A stretch of 64,000 nt of DNA from Methylobacterium oryzihabitans (GCF_004004555.2 NZ_SACP01000006.1:159083-223082); one strand, 5' to 3'; counted from the stretch's first letter, positions 8,786 to 17,749 are shown. The notes: a model not told the origin generated them from the letters alone. Made by a program: numbers and translations.

Positions 8786-9346
8786 CTAATCCGGCAGGCC
8801 GAGGCGCAGGGGCGAGCGGTCGTAGCCGTCGAGCAGATCCTGCGGGTCGCGGTAGACCATACGGCAGCCGGCGGCGCCGAGATCGGCCTCCGGGAAGCCG
8901 CCGCACAGGACCCCGAGCGCTGCGAGGCCGGCCTTGCCGGCGGCCTCGGCGTCGTAGGGCGAATCGCCGATCACGATCGCGTCGCTGCGATCCGGATGGC
9001 CGAGCTTGTCGAGCGCCGCCTCGAAGATGTCCGGATGCGGCTTGGAGCGGTCGGCCTCGTCGGAGTTGGTCGCAACGTCGACGAGATCCGCGATGTCCGC
9101 GATCTCCATGTAGTGTCGGACCTCGTCGGCCTTGCCCGAGGAGGCGAGCGCCAGGGTGTGGCCCTCCTCGCGCAGGCGCGCGAACAGCGCCCGCACCCCG
9201 GGGAACGGCCGCACCTGCGGCAGGTACGTCGCCTTGAACAGGTCGGAGCGGTGGCGCTCGATCGCCGCGCCGTCGCGCTCCAGCCGCTCGGGCGGCACGA
9301 AGACCGGCATCAACTGGTCGCCGCCCTTGCCGATCTGGCCGCGCAC
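8786..9346 (-). CDS. HAD-superfamily phosphatase lacking the N-terminal catalytic motif
   Basis: The 186-residue product begins at a GTG with VRGQIGKGGDQLMPVF, which in full-length HAD hydrolases lies some 35-40 residues after the DxDGT nucleophile motif. Motif II (LASSG), motif III lysine (SKPHPD) and motif IV (VIGDSPYDAE) are present. Reading upstream in this frame reaches a stop at 9410-9412 without a DxD motif, and none appears in the other two minus frames up to 9490. As it stands the protein should be unable to form the phospho-aspartate. It may be a 5'-truncated pseudogene or have a non-catalytic role. The divergent lipoprotein gene starts 146 bases away. Confidence 0.75.
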   Translation of the reverse strand: MRGQIGKGGDQLMPVFVPPERLERDGAAIERHRSDLFKATYLPQVRPFPGVRALFARLREEGHTLALASSGKADEVRHYMEIADIADLVDVATNSDEADRSKPHPDIFEAALDKLGHPDRSDAIVIGDSPYDAEAAGKAGLAALGVLCGGFPEADLGAAGCRMVYRDPQDLLDGYDRSPLRLGLPD

Positions 9347-9492
9347 CGCCGCGGCGGCGGCCGGGCCCCGTCGGGCGCGGCCGCGGCTGGCCTTCCCCGG
9401 GCGTCGCCGCTACACGGAGGCCCCGGGGGCGCCCTCCGCCACGGCGCCCGTCGGCGCGGCGACGGGCCGAGACAAGCACAAGGGATCCTGCG

Positions 9493-9876
9493 ATGCCCGT
9501 CCTGAACAGAGCCTGCCTCGTCGCCGTGCTGGCGGCGGTGGCGGGCGGTTGCGTCAACCCCCTCGGCCAGACCGGCGGCGTGCTGCCGGCGAGCGACGTC
9601 GGGCCGCCCCCGTCGATGCGCGCCGACCTGCGGGCGCCGTCCCGCACGGCGACGCCGTCGCAGGTCGATCCCGACCGGGTGATGCCGACCGCGCCGTCCC
9701 GCCGCCTCGACGTGCCGGCCAATCCCCGCGCCCAGGCCGATGCGGGCCAGTCCGGCCCCCGCCGCATCCGCCGCGACGAGCTCGAAGGCGCCGAGGAGGG
9801 CCGCTCGGGCGGCGGCGGCAGCCTGAGCCCGACGATGGGCAGCGGTGGCTCGGTCGGTCTCGGCGGGCGCTTCTGA
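9493..9876 (+). CDS. Small putative lipoprotein, function unknown
   Basis: The product has 127 residues with a lipoprotein signal peptide: hydrophobic segment ACLVAVLAAVAGGC, with the lipobox cysteine at residue 20. The mature part is Pro/Arg/Gly-rich and of low complexity (RRIRRDELEGAEEG, then a Gly/Ser-rich end). No domain is recognised. It is likely anchored to the outer membrane or inner-membrane outer face. It stands alone between the HAD remnant (divergent) and the HD-GYP gene. Confidence 0.7.
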   Translation: MPVLNRACLVAVLAAVAGGCVNPLGQTGGVLPASDVGPPPSMRADLRAPSRTATPSQVDPDRVMPTAPSRRLDVPANPRAQADAGQSGPRRIRRDELEGAEEGRSGGGGSLSPTMGSGGSVGLGGRF

Positions 9877-10042
9877 ACCGGGCGTGCCGGGACGGCCTCC
9901 ATTGCGGCGTGCCGAGCTCCGGCGCGGCAAGACGCCGCCGGACGAGGCTTGCCATCGGGCGGGTTCCGCTTAAGCACTTGTTCTGCGGAACCCGGTAGTC
10001 GGAAGTCCACGGCGACACAGCCGGCAGGCAGGGAGGTGTGGA

Positions 10043-11101
10043 ATGGCCGCCGGGACCATCGTTCTCGTCACCGACCGCCTGGACCGGAGCGAGGATGTTG
10101 CGAAAGCCCTGCGGGAGGTCTCGACCTGCACGGTCGTCGGCGCCGACGTGGCGTGGTCGCGGATGCGGGACGTTCCCCTGGGCGTGGTCTGCGACCTCAC
10201 GCTCGCGCGCCCGGTGGCGGTGCAGTGCCTGCGCAGCCTCACCACGCGGTTCAAGGGGCAGAGCTTCCCGGTCGTCTGCCTGCTGCGCAGGGCGACCGGC
10301 GACGCCCTGCGGGAGGCCAAGAGCCTCGGGGCCACGGTGTGCCTGCCGGCCTACGCGCCGCCCCAGACCATCGCCGGCGCCCTCGCCAAGCACCTCGAGG
10401 CGCTCGACTCCGCCGATCTGCGGGTCGCACGGGGCGTCGCCCGGGCCGGCGAGACCCTCACCAGCCTGCTCGCCGAGGCCCGCACCGGCAACCAGGTCCG
10501 GGCGGCCCCGATCGAGACCGGGCTCGCGCCGATCCTGACCGCGGTCCAGGACGGCGGCCTGTCGCTGTGGCTCGACCGGGTCTGGACCCACGACGACGCC
10601 ACCTACCAGCACTGCCTGATGGTCGCCGGGCTCGCGGCGCATTTCGCCGTCCATCTCGGCTTCGGCGAGGACGACCAGCGCCGCTTCGTGCGCGCGGCCC
10701 TCGTCCACGACGTCGGCAAGGCGCGCATTCCCCTGGCGATCCTCAACAAGCCCGGCCGCCTCGATCCCGAGGAGATGGCGGTGATGCGCACCCACGCCGC
10801 CCTCGGCTACGACATCCTGCGGGCGAGCGGCGAGTGGGACGCCCTGACCCTCGACGTGGTGCGCCACCACCACGAGATGCTCGACGGCTCCGGCTATCCG
10901 GACGGGCTGAGCGGTCCCGAGATCACCGACATGGTGCGGCTCCTCACCATCTGCGACATCTACGCCGCCCTGACCGAGCGCCGGCCCTACAAGGAGCCGA
11001 TGGCGATGCGCGACGCGATGGCGATCCTCGCCGGCATGGAGGGCAAGCTGGAGGCGCGGCTGGTGCAGATCTTCGGCGAGGCGGTGGCGCGGGCGGCCTG
11101 A
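10043..11101 (+). CDS. HD-GYP domain protein, putative cyclic-di-GMP phosphodiesterase
   Basis: HD-GYP proteins hydrolyse cyclic di-GMP to pGpG or GMP. This 352-residue protein has an N-terminal region of about 120 residues resembling a degenerate receiver (IVLVTDRLDRSEDVAKAL), but without the usual aspartate signature. An HD-GYP domain follows at about 190-345, with HDVGK at 221-225, HHHEMLDGSGYPDGL at 273-287 and DIYAALTERRPYK. The catalytic metal ligands and the GYP motif are intact, so activity is likely. A GGDEF cyclase at 43726-44967 is a possible opposing enzyme in the same genome. The start has a reasonable purine-rich site (GGGAGG) upstream. Confidence 0.88.
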   Translation: MAAGTIVLVTDRLDRSEDVAKALREVSTCTVVGADVAWSRMRDVPLGVVCDLTLARPVAVQCLRSLTTRFKGQSFPVVCLLRRATGDALREAKSLGATVCLPAYAPPQTIAGALAKHLEALDSADLRVARGVARAGETLTSLLAEARTGNQVRAAPIETGLAPILTAVQDGGLSLWLDRVWTHDDATYQHCLMVAGLAAHFAVHLGFGEDDQRRFVRAALVHDVGKARIPLAILNKPGRLDPEEMAVMRTHAALGYDILRASGEWDALTLDVVRHHHEMLDGSGYPDGLSGPEITDMVRLLTICDIYAALTERRPYKEPMAMRDAMAILAGMEGKLEARLVQIFGEAVARAA

Positions 11102-11156
11102 ACCCGCCCGGGCGGCCTGAACCCGCGCAGGCGGCCTGCACCCGCCCGGGCGGCCC
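11091..11156 (+). repeat. 19-bp imperfect tandem repeat after the HD-GYP gene
   Basis: About 3.4 units of a 19-bp sequence (core GGCGGCCTGAACCCGC) start at 11091, 11110, 11129 and 11148. The first unit overlaps the HD-GYP stop codon. The array lies between the HD-GYP gene and ddl and codes for nothing visible. Confidence 0.7.
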
Positions 11157-11251
11157 CACCGCTGCCCCATCCACGGTCCGGTCATCTTTTGCCGTCACGC
11201 TCGCGCGTCGCGCGGGGCGATTCGCCCCGGCCCGTCCCCGAGGAAGACCCC

Positions 11252-12337
11252 ATGGCCGCCCGCCTCAGAACCGCGCTCCTGTTCGGGGGCCGTTCGCCGG
11301 AACACGACGTCTCGATCATGTCGGCGGCGCACGTCCACCGGGCTCTCGATCCGGCCCGCCACGAGGTCGTGCCGATCCGCATCGAGCGCGAGACCGGGGT
11401 GTGGCGGCTGTGCAACCCCGGGGCCGGCGACTTCCCGGTCATCGCGGCCTCGCTGGGCGGCGTCGTCTCCCTCGCCCCGGGCAGCGGCGGCCGCCTGCTC
11501 GACGCCGACGGCCGCGAGGTGACGCATCTCGACGTGGCGGTGCCGGTCCTGCACGGCCCCAACGGCGAGGACGGCACGATCCAGGGCCTGCTCGACCTCG
11601 CCGGCCTGCCGTATGTCGGGTCCGGGGTGACCGGCTCGGCGGTGGCGATGGACAAGGACGTCGCCAAGCGGCTGATGCGCGACGCCGGCCTGCCGGTGGT
11701 GCCGTTCCTCACCGTCACGCCGCGCCGGCCGGTGACCTATGCCGAGGCGGTGGCCGCGCTCGGCACCCCGAACCTCTTCGTCAAGCCGGCCCGGATGGGC
11801 TCCTCGGTCGGGGTCGGCCCGGCCGGAGACGCCGAGACCTTCGCCCGCGCCGTGGCGGCGGCCTCGGCCTACGGCGAGCGGGTCCTCGTCGAGCGCAGCA
11901 TCGTGCGCGCCCGCGAGATCGAATGCGCGGTGCTGGAGACCGCCGAGGGCGAGCTGCGCGCCTCGGTGCTCGGCGAGATCGCCCCGGCGCCCGAGCACGG
12001 CTTCTACAGCTACGACGCCAAGTACGTCGATGCCGACGGCGCCGGCCTGCTGATCCCGGCCGAGCTGCCGGCCGCGACCGCCGGGCGGATCCGCGACCTC
12101 GCGCTCGCCTGCTTCGACGCCCTGTGCTGCGAGGGGCTGGCGCGGGTCGACTTCTTCGTCGACCCGGCGGCGCCGGACGCGATCTACCTCAACGAGGTCA
12201 ACACCCTGCCGGGCTTCACCGCGATCAGCATGTACCCGAAGCTGTGGGCCGCCGACGGCCTGCCCGGCCCGGCGCTGATCGACGCCCTGGTCGGACACGC
12301 CCTCGCCCGGCACCGGCGCCGGCCCGAGCTGGTGTGA
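11252..12337 (+). CDS. ddl: D-alanine--D-alanine ligase
   Basis: Ddl joins two D-alanines with ATP to make the terminal dipeptide of peptidoglycan precursors in the cytoplasm. The 361-residue product has the N-terminal LLFGGRSPEHDVSI motif, the ATP-grasp core (FVKPARMGSSVGV), the omega-loop region (GFYSYDAKY) and the C-terminal metal site (RVDFFVD..IYLNEVNTLPGFT). I start it at the ATG at 11252 (AGGAAGACCCC just upstream); an in-frame ATG at 11189 adds 21 unconserved residues. It is away from the mur/fts cluster. Its stop codon is the first TGA of a dispersed repeat (12335). Confidence 0.96.
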   Translation: MAARLRTALLFGGRSPEHDVSIMSAAHVHRALDPARHEVVPIRIERETGVWRLCNPGAGDFPVIAASLGGVVSLAPGSGGRLLDADGREVTHLDVAVPVLHGPNGEDGTIQGLLDLAGLPYVGSGVTGSAVAMDKDVAKRLMRDAGLPVVPFLTVTPRRPVTYAEAVAALGTPNLFVKPARMGSSVGVGPAGDAETFARAVAAASAYGERVLVERSIVRAREIECAVLETAEGELRASVLGEIAPAPEHGFYSYDAKYVDADGAGLLIPAELPAATAGRIRDLALACFDALCCEGLARVDFFVDPAAPDAIYLNEVNTLPGFTAISMYPKLWAADGLPGPALIDALVGHALARHRRRPELV

Positions 12338-12486
12338 TACGGTTTTCAGACGATTTGTTCCGTAAAACCGTATCACCAGCCCGCGCGGTGGAGCCGAAGG
12401 CTCCACACACCTGAGCGAAGCCGATGTCCGCATTGCGAAAGCGATACCGCAAGGGATTGCCGAGCGATCAATCGAAAATCGTATGA
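12335..12486 (+). repeat. Dispersed palindromic repeat, copy B
   Basis: This copy has the same order as copy A: an imperfect TGATACGG...CCGTATCA hairpin at 12335-12375, then the CGCGCGG spacer, GAGCGAAGCCGA and a CGAGCGATCAATCGAAAATCG end. It carries an extra small hairpin (GTGGAGCCGAAGGCTCCAC) in the spacer. The TGA at 12335-12337 is the ddl stop codon. It separates the convergent ddl and FkbM genes. Confidence 0.9.
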
Positions 12487-12505
12487 GGCGGCGGTCCGGG
12501 CTGCG

Positions 12506-13339
12506 TCAGCTCTCGCGCTCGAAGATCAGGTTGAGCCGGGTGCGGGCGAGGGGGCGGTAGCCGTAGCCGGTCAGCAGCGCCGCGAGATCGGTCTGCCACA
12601 GGTCGGTGCCGTCCTCGATCACGAGCAGGCGCGGGCGCAGGGCCGGGGGCGCCTCGCGCAGGAACGGGTCGAGGATCAGGTCCTCGGCGCCCTCGACGTC
12701 GAGCTTCATCGCGTCGATGCGGGTGATGCCCTCGCCGCGCACGAGGTCGAGCAGGGTGACGGCCGGCACCCGGATCGCGGCGTTCTCCTGCGTGCCGACG
12801 ACCTTGAGGCTCGACTCGCCGCGGTTGCGCGGGTCGACGAACAGCGTCAGTTCGCCGGTCTTGTCGGCGATGGCGCAATCGACCGCCTTCACGGTGCCGA
12901 ACGGGTTCTGGGCGATGTTGAAGGTCAGCTTGTCGAACACGTCCGGCTGCGGCTCGACCGCGAGGATCCGCGCTCCCGGTCCCGCCAGGGCGGCGACGAA
13001 CAGGGCGTAGGCGCCGATATTGGCGCCGATGTCGAGGAAGACGCAGTCCGGCCCGAGCCGCTCGGCGAGGAGCCGGCGCTCCGCCGCATCGAAGAACTGC
13101 GGCGTGAACAGCACCTTCTTCTCGCAGTTGTTGTTGTAGGGGTGCAGCCGCATGCGCGCGCCGTAGCGCTCGACGTCGAGGGGACGGCCCTTGAGCAGGG
13201 TGATGGCGCAGCGGCGCAGGAACAGGGCGAGGCGGCGGCCGCTCCACGCCTCCTCGGGCAGGCGCTGGGTCTGCCCGACGATCCAGCGGACGAGGCCGGA
13301 CGGGGCGTAGGTGCCGAAGGGCGGCGGGGTCTGTGACAT
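12506..13339 (-). CDS. FkbM family methyltransferase
   Basis: The product is a 277-residue SAM-dependent methyltransferase of the FkbM family, which O-methylates sugars or polyketide-like groups. The Rossmann signature FLDIGANIGAYALFVAAL lies near residue 95, with ILAVEPQPDVFDKL following. The family motif IDAMKLDVEGAEDLIL is present near the C-terminal third. The first 85 residues are helical and have no recognised fold. I placed the start at the ATG at 13339, where MSQTPPPFG begins; an upstream in-frame ATG would add 50 low-complexity residues. The gene stands alone, so its acceptor cannot be inferred. Confidence 0.85.
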   Translation of the reverse strand: MSQTPPPFGTYAPSGLVRWIVGQTQRLPEEAWSGRRLALFLRRCAITLLKGRPLDVERYGARMRLHPYNNNCEKKVLFTPQFFDAAERRLLAERLGPDCVFLDIGANIGAYALFVAALAGPGARILAVEPQPDVFDKLTFNIAQNPFGTVKAVDCAIADKTGELTLFVDPRNRGESSLKVVGTQENAAIRVPAVTLLDLVRGEGITRIDAMKLDVEGAEDLILDPFLREAPPALRPRLLVIEDGTDLWQTDLAALLTGYGYRPLARTRLNLIFERES

Positions 13340-13511
13340 GCGCGGGGTTCGTGAGGACCGGGGGCCGGGCCGGCGGCGGTCGCACCGCGGCCCCGGCCCG
13401 CGCCTGATGCCACCGCGGGGCGCCCGCCGCAACCGGACGGGCCTGTCTCGCGGCGGCACGGGCTGGTAGTCAGCGACCCTGTCCCGCACCTCCCGGAGCG
13501 CACGTCCCCCG

Positions 13512-14276
13512 ATGCAGACCTTCGATTCCGCCGGCGTCCCGATCGCCTATCTCGACGCCGCGCCCGCGGACGGGGCCGGGGATCCGGTGCTGCTGATCCA
13601 CGGCTTCGCCTCAAACCACGCGGTGAACTGGGTCAATACCGGCTGGGTCCGCACCCTGACCGGGGCCGGCCACCGGGTGGTCGCCCTCGACAACCGCGGC
13701 CACGGCCGCAGCGGCAAGCCCTACGACCCCGCGGCCTACGCCTCCGACGTGATGGCCGAGGACGCGCTGCGGCTGCTCGACCATCTCGGCATCGCGCGCG
13801 CCGACGTGATGGGCTACTCGATGGGCGCGCGGATCACCGCCCACCTCGCGCTGCTGCGGCCCGACCGCGTGCGCTCGGCCCTGCTCGGCGGGCTCGGCAT
13901 CCATCTGGTCGAGGGCCGGGGCCTGCCGAGCGGCATCCCGGAGGCGATGGAGGCGCCGTCGAGCGAGGTCATCGCCGATCCGGTCGCGCGCTCGTTCCGG
14001 ATCTTCGCCGAGCAGACCCGCAGCGACCTGCGCGCCCTCGCCGCCTGCATGCGCGGCTCGCGCCAGACCCTGTCGCGGGCCGAGGTGGTGGGGATCGAGA
14101 TGCCGGTTCTGGTCTCGGTCGGCACCACCGACGACGTCGCCGGCTCCGGCCCGGCCCTCGCCGCGCTGATGCCGAACGCCCGCGCCCTCGACATCCCCAA
14201 CCGCGACCACAACCTCGCGGTCGGCGACAAGGTCCACAAGCAGGGGGTGGTCGCGTTCCTGGCGGACCGGCCGTGA
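13512..14276 (+). CDS. Alpha/beta hydrolase
   Basis: The 254-residue product has the alpha/beta hydrolase core: oxyanion region LLIHGFASNH, nucleophile elbow GYSMGAR (serine near residue 100), aspartate in TTDDVAG and histidine in NRDHNLAVG. The catalytic triad is therefore visible. It has no signal peptide and is presumably cytoplasmic. The family covers esterases, lactonases and haloperoxidase-like enzymes, and the substrate cannot be deduced. It is divergent from the FkbM gene and convergent with the DUF6894 gene. Confidence 0.88.
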   Translation: MQTFDSAGVPIAYLDAAPADGAGDPVLLIHGFASNHAVNWVNTGWVRTLTGAGHRVVALDNRGHGRSGKPYDPAAYASDVMAEDALRLLDHLGIARADVMGYSMGARITAHLALLRPDRVRSALLGGLGIHLVEGRGLPSGIPEAMEAPSSEVIADPVARSFRIFAEQTRSDLRALAACMRGSRQTLSRAEVVGIEMPVLVSVGTTDDVAGSGPALAALMPNARALDIPNRDHNLAVGDKVHKQGVVAFLADRP

Positions 14277-14286
14277 GCGCGATGTC

Positions 14287-14416
14287 TCATACGAAATCCG
14301 ATTGATCGCTCGGCGATCCTGGCGGATCGCCTTCGCGATGCGGATTTCGGCTTCGCTCAAGCACCGCGCGGGCTGGTGATACGATTTTCGGAACTGATCG
14401 TCCGACAATCGTATCA
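14287..14416 (-). repeat. Dispersed palindromic repeat, copy C
   Basis: This is a full copy in reverse orientation, from CATACGAAATCCGATTGATC at the left to the TGATACG hairpin at 14377-14416 (15 of 16 stem positions paired). On the minus strand the repeat begins with TGATACGATTG, and that TGA is the stop codon of the DUF6894 gene. It fills the gap between two convergent genes. Confidence 0.9.
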
Positions 14417-14671
14417 GTGAAACCACGCCTGGGCCCGCTCGCGGCGGGCCCGGATGCTGGTCATCGCCACGCGCAGGATCTGCTGGTGGTGCTCGTCCTC
14501 CACCACCACCGCACCGTCGCGGCAGCACGGCCGGGCGTCGAGATCCGCCAGCAGGTCGGTCGCCAGCCGCGTCGCCCGTTCAAGGGCATCGGCCGGACAG
14601 TTCAGCGCAATTCCTTCCGTGTCCAGGATCAGCCGGGATCCGAGCTGGAAGTGGAAGTAATATATTGGCAT
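14414..14671 (-). CDS. DUF6894-type small protein
   Basis: The product has 85 residues starting MPIYYFHFQLGSRLILDTEG. This resembles the small DUF6894 proteins that occur in many copies in Methylobacterium and Bradyrhizobium (aromatic YFH near the start, D-x-EG, then an Ala-rich helix). The function of the family is unknown. I chose the ATG at 14671 because the family always starts with this Met-Pro/Tyr-Phe stretch; the frame is open further upstream. Its stop lies in repeat copy C. The upstream region is AT-richer than its surroundings. Confidence 0.72.
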   Translation of the reverse strand: MPIYYFHFQLGSRLILDTEGIALNCPADALERATRLATDLLADLDARPCCRDGAVVVEDEHHQQILRVAMTSIRARRERAQAWFH

Positions 14672-14820
14672 GGCGAAGGCTTGAGTGGACGATTGTCTCG
14701 ACGGACACTCCCTAAACGTTGTCACGCAATTCTCGATTGCACAACCTTGGATCGCAACGATTGCGGGTAATCTCGCGACTGCGAGACGGATCTGCGTATT
14801 CCGCCCCTCGTACGGCACCG

Positions 14821-14855
14821 CACAAACGAAAGAAGCCGCCCGGAGGGGCGGCTTC
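14821..14855 (-). terminator. Rho-independent terminator of the atp Fo operon
   Basis: On the minus strand a 9-bp stem GAAGCCGCC/GGCGGCTTC (14847-14855 with 14832-14840) encloses a 6-base loop and is followed by TTTCGTTTG. It sits about 30 bases after the atpF stop codon, in the position expected for the end of the atpI-B-E-F2-F transcript. Confidence 0.85.
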
Positions 14856-14887
14856 GTCGTCGGACACGAACGGGGTGGGGCGAGAGG

Positions 14888-15376
14888 TCAGGCCCGCAGG
14901 CGGGTGCGGACCTCGCCGAGGCTGCGGCGGACGAGGTCCTGGGCGGCGTCGCCGCTCATCCGCTCGCGCAGGATGGTCTCGGACACCCGCACCGCGGCGT
15001 CGGCGGCGGCGGCGCGCACCTCGGCGGCGGCCTGGGCCTCGGCCTGGGCGATCTTCGCCTCGGCGGCCTTGGTGCGGCGGGCGACGAACTCGTTCAGGCG
15101 GGCATGGCCCTCGGCGGCGGCGCGCTCGGCCTCCTCGCGGGCGCTCGCGACGATCGCGGCGGCCTCGCTCTCGGCGGCGGCGCGGCGGCGCTTGTAGTCG
15201 GCGAGGACGGAGGCCGCCTCCTCACGCAGGCGCCGCGCCTCGTCGAGTTCCTTGCGCACCCGGACGCCGCGGTGGTCGAGCGCCTCGATGAGCTTGTCGA
15301 AGCCCCCGACCTTCCACACGATGGCGACGAACACCACAAAGGCGACCGCGACCCAGAACTCCGCTTCCATCAGCAT
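14888..15376 (-). CDS. atpF: ATP synthase Fo subunit b
   Basis: Subunit b is half of the b/b' peripheral stalk that holds F1 against the rotating c-ring. The 162-residue product has one N-terminal membrane helix ([17 protein letters not shown], about residues 7-23). A long Ala/Glu/Arg-rich coiled coil follows to the C-terminus. It is the last gene of the Fo operon, 22 bases after atpF2, and is followed by a terminator. The paired b and b' genes are typical of photosynthetic-lineage alphaproteobacteria. The F1 genes are not in the window. Confidence 0.94.
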   Translation of the reverse strand: MLMEAEFWVAVAFVVFVAIVWKVGGFDKLIEALDHRGVRVRKELDEARRLREEAASVLADYKRRRAAAESEAAAIVASAREEAERAAAEGHARLNEFVARRTKAAEAKIAQAEAQAAAEVRAAAADAAVRVSETILRERMSGDAAQDLVRRSLGEVRTRLRA

Positions 15377-15398
15377 GACGTGATCCTTCAGGCGGGTC

Positions 15399-15962
15399 TC
15401 AGTGGACCGGACGCGCGCGGTCGTAGGCGGCCTCGACCGCGGCGCGGTCGGGGCTCTGCCCGGTGAGGCGCTCGACGATGGCGGCGGCGGTGTCGGTGGC
15501 GATCTCGCGCACGTTGCCCATCGCGGTCGCGGTGCGGCTGCGGATGGCGGCGTCGGATTCGGCGAGCTTGGCGGCGAGGTCGGCTTCGAGGGTCTTGCGA
15601 CGCTCCTCGGCTTCCCCGGCGAGCTGGTCGCGGGTGGACTGGGCGATGCCCTTGGCCTTGTCCTGCGCCTCCTTGAGCGAGCGCTCGTAGGTCTCGCGGG
15701 CGCCGTCGGCCTCGGACTTCATCCGGCTCGCCTCGTCGAGGTCGGCGGCCAGGCGCGACTGGCGGTCGTGCAGGATTCCGGCGATGCGCGGCAGGGCGAT
15801 GCGCGACATCAGGTAGTAGAGCAGCCCGAAGGCGAGGGCGAGCCAGAGGATCTGGGACGCGTAGGTGGTGCTGTTGAACGGCGGAAAGCCGGCGCCGTGC
15901 TCGGACATGGGCTCCTCGATGAGAGTACCGGTCTGGCCTGCGGGAGGGTGGGACTGCGCCAT
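15399..15962 (-). CDS. atpF2: ATP synthase Fo subunit b'
   Basis: This is the second stalk subunit. The 187-residue product has a hydrophilic N-terminal extension of about 30 residues, a membrane helix ([20 protein letters not shown]) and a coiled-coil tail. [16 protein letters not shown] is characteristic of alphaproteobacterial b'. I start it at the ATG at 15962 (MAQSHPPAG), because homologues usually carry such an extension; the internal ATG at 15908 (MSEHGAG) would give 169 residues. It lies between atpE and atpF in the operon. Confidence 0.93.
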   Translation of the reverse strand: MAQSHPPAGQTGTLIEEPMSEHGAGFPPFNSTTYASQILWLALAFGLLYYLMSRIALPRIAGILHDRQSRLAADLDEASRMKSEADGARETYERSLKEAQDKAKGIAQSTRDQLAGEAEERRKTLEADLAAKLAESDAAIRSRTATAMGNVREIATDTAAAIVERLTGQSPDRAAVEAAYDRARPVH

Positions 15963-16145
15963 CGTGTCGTCCGGTTCGAGCGGGAGGCGGAGCGCCCTCT
16001 GGCGCCCGGCCGGTCTGGTCTTCGTCTGGTCGGCGCCGTTTCGGACGGCGCCGGGATCACCCGGCTCGGCCCTGGTCGGCAGAGCGCGCACCGGCCGGGA
16101 CGACCGATGCGCGCGTCGGGTCCGGGAGGGTCCCGGACCGGAAGA

Positions 16146-16373
16146 TCAGACCGCGAACAGCAGCAGCAGCGCGACGAGCAGCGAGAAGATGCCGAGCGCT
16201 TCCGTCAGCGCGAAGCCGAGGAGCAGGTTGGCGCGCTGGCCGTCGGCCGCCGAGGGGTTGCGCAGGGCGCCGGCGAAGAACTGGCCGAACAGGTTGCCGA
16301 GGCCCACGGCGGCGCCCGCCATGCCGAGGCAGGCGAGACCGGCGCCGATGTACTTCGCAGCAACGGGATCCAT
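16146..16373 (-). CDS. atpE: ATP synthase Fo subunit c
   Basis: The 75-residue product is the hairpin proteolipid of the rotor ring. Two hydrophobic helices flank the polar loop ALRNPSA, and the proton-binding carboxylate is Glu58 (FALTEALG). No sodium-binding motif is apparent, so the enzyme is H+-coupled. It lies between atpB and atpF2 with 100-180 base spacers, which is loose for an operon and consistent with separate translation initiation and high c-subunit output. Confidence 0.97.
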   Translation of the reverse strand: MDPVAAKYIGAGLACLGMAGAAVGLGNLFGQFFAGALRNPSAADGQRANLLLGFALTEALGIFSLLVALLLLFAV

Positions 16374-16475
16374 CAGAGTGCTCCTAAGGTCGTCTAGTCG
16401 TCTGGCGGGTGGGATCCGGCCGCGACACGGCGAACCGGGGTGGGAAACTTTTCTGGTGCCCGGGACGAGCGCGGC

Positions 16476-17231
16476 TCAGTGGCCCGGATGCAGCGCGTCG
16501 CTGAGGTAGATCGAGGTCAGCGTCGCGAAGACGTAGGCCTGCAGCACCGCGACCAGCATCTCGAGGGCGGTGACGGCGACCGACAGGGCGAGCGGCAGCG
16601 GCGACAGGATGCCCCAGACGCCGGCGGCGAGCAGCGCCGGCACGAAGCCCGCGAAGATCTTGAGCGCGATGTGGCCGGCCAGCATGTTGGCGAACAGACG
16701 CACCGAGAGGCTGATCGGCCGCGAGATGAACGACACCACCTCGATCACGACGATCAGCGGCTTGAGCCAGCCGGGGACGCCGGGGGGCACGAACAGGCCG
16801 AGGAAGTGGGTGCCGTGGGCCATGAAGCCGTAGATCACCACCGTCAGGATCACCACCAGGGCGAGCATGAAGGTCACGATGATGTGGCTCGTCACCGTGA
16901 AGGTGTAGGGGATCATGCCGAACAGGTTGCAGACCAGCACGAACATGAACAGCGAGAACACCAGCGGCACGAACCGCTCGCTGCCGTGGCCGGCGGACTG
17001 GTGCACGGTCGAGGCGATGAACTCGTAGAAGGTCTCGGCCATGGTCTGCATGCGGCCGGGCACCAGCGAGCGGCGGCTGGTCGCCGCGATGGTGAGCAGC
17101 GCGATCACGCCGACGGCGGCGAACATGTACAGGGCCGACTGGGTGAAGGCGATTTCCTGATGGCCGATATGGCCGAACGAGATCAGCGGCTTCAGCTCGA
17201 ACTGGTGGATCGGATCCATCTTGACGGCCAT
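16476..17231 (-). CDS. atpB: ATP synthase Fo subunit a
   Basis: Subunit a forms the proton half-channels beside the c-ring. The 251-residue product is polytopic, and the essential arginine lies in SLSVRLFANMLAGH. FVLVCNLFGMIPYTFT is also diagnostic. I prefer the ATG at 17231 (MAVKMDPIHQFEL), which matches the usual start; an ATG six codons upstream at 17249 is possible. It is the second gene of the operon, after atpI. Confidence 0.96.
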   Translation of the reverse strand: MAVKMDPIHQFELKPLISFGHIGHQEIAFTQSALYMFAAVGVIALLTIAATSRRSLVPGRMQTMAETFYEFIASTVHQSAGHGSERFVPLVFSLFMFVLVCNLFGMIPYTFTVTSHIIVTFMLALVVILTVVIYGFMAHGTHFLGLFVPPGVPGWLKPLIVVIEVVSFISRPISLSVRLFANMLAGHIALKIFAGFVPALLAAGVWGILSPLPLALSVAVTALEMLVAVLQAYVFATLTSIYLSDALHPGH

Positions 17232-17318
17232 GCCGGTCCCGCCCCTCATCTCGTTGGCGCCGCGGAGCCCCTCCGCCGCCTGGTTCGCGCTGGCGGATGC
17301 ACGGCATCCACCGGATGA

Positions 17319-17690
17319 TCAAGTCCCCGCCCGGTCTTTCTGCGTCCCGGGGGCCGAAAAAAACCCGGACACCCGCATGACATTGTAGATTCCGGCGCCG
17401 AATCCGAGCACGAGCAGCACGATCAGCCCCCAGGGTTTCGTCCCGAGATACCGGTCGCAGGCCCAGCCGAGGATGCCGCCCGCCAGCACGCCGGCCACGA
17501 ACTCCGTCGAGAGACGCAGGGCGCGGCCGAGGGAGGAGGGTTCGCCGGGCGTCCCGTCACGCGCGACCGGGCCGGAGGCGGGGGGCCGCTGCCGGTCGAT
17601 CTGCATTTCGAGACGCTTGAGCCTCGCGGAGAGATCGCTGTCGGGGTTCCGATCGGTGCCGTCGTCACCCCGCGGGTCGTTGCCGGTCAT
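17319..17690 (-). CDS. atpI: ATP synthase assembly protein AtpI
   Basis: AtpI is a small two-helix membrane protein that helps assemble the c-ring or supplies Mg2+. The 123-residue product has a charged N-terminal half with a short coiled stretch (LSARLKRLEMQIDRQ). It is followed by two membrane helices (FVAGVLAGGILGWACDRYLG and GLIVLLVLGFGAGIYNVMRV). It leads the Fo operon, about 60 bases downstream of a convincing sigma-70-type promoter. Confidence 0.9.
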   Translation of the reverse strand: MTGNDPRGDDGTDRNPDSDLSARLKRLEMQIDRQRPPASGPVARDGTPGEPSSLGRALRLSTEFVAGVLAGGILGWACDRYLGTKPWGLIVLLVLGFGAGIYNVMRVSGFFSAPGTQKDRAGT

Positions 17691-17749
17691 GGCGAAACCT
17701 CGCTGGGATGAGACGAAGAGATCCGATCCGGGCCCCTCAAGCGCGGCGC

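Noticed and set aside
9554..11185. A 543-residue minus-strand frame opposite the HD-GYP gene
   Set aside because: It is a shadow of the plus-strand gene, which has intact HD and GYP motifs.
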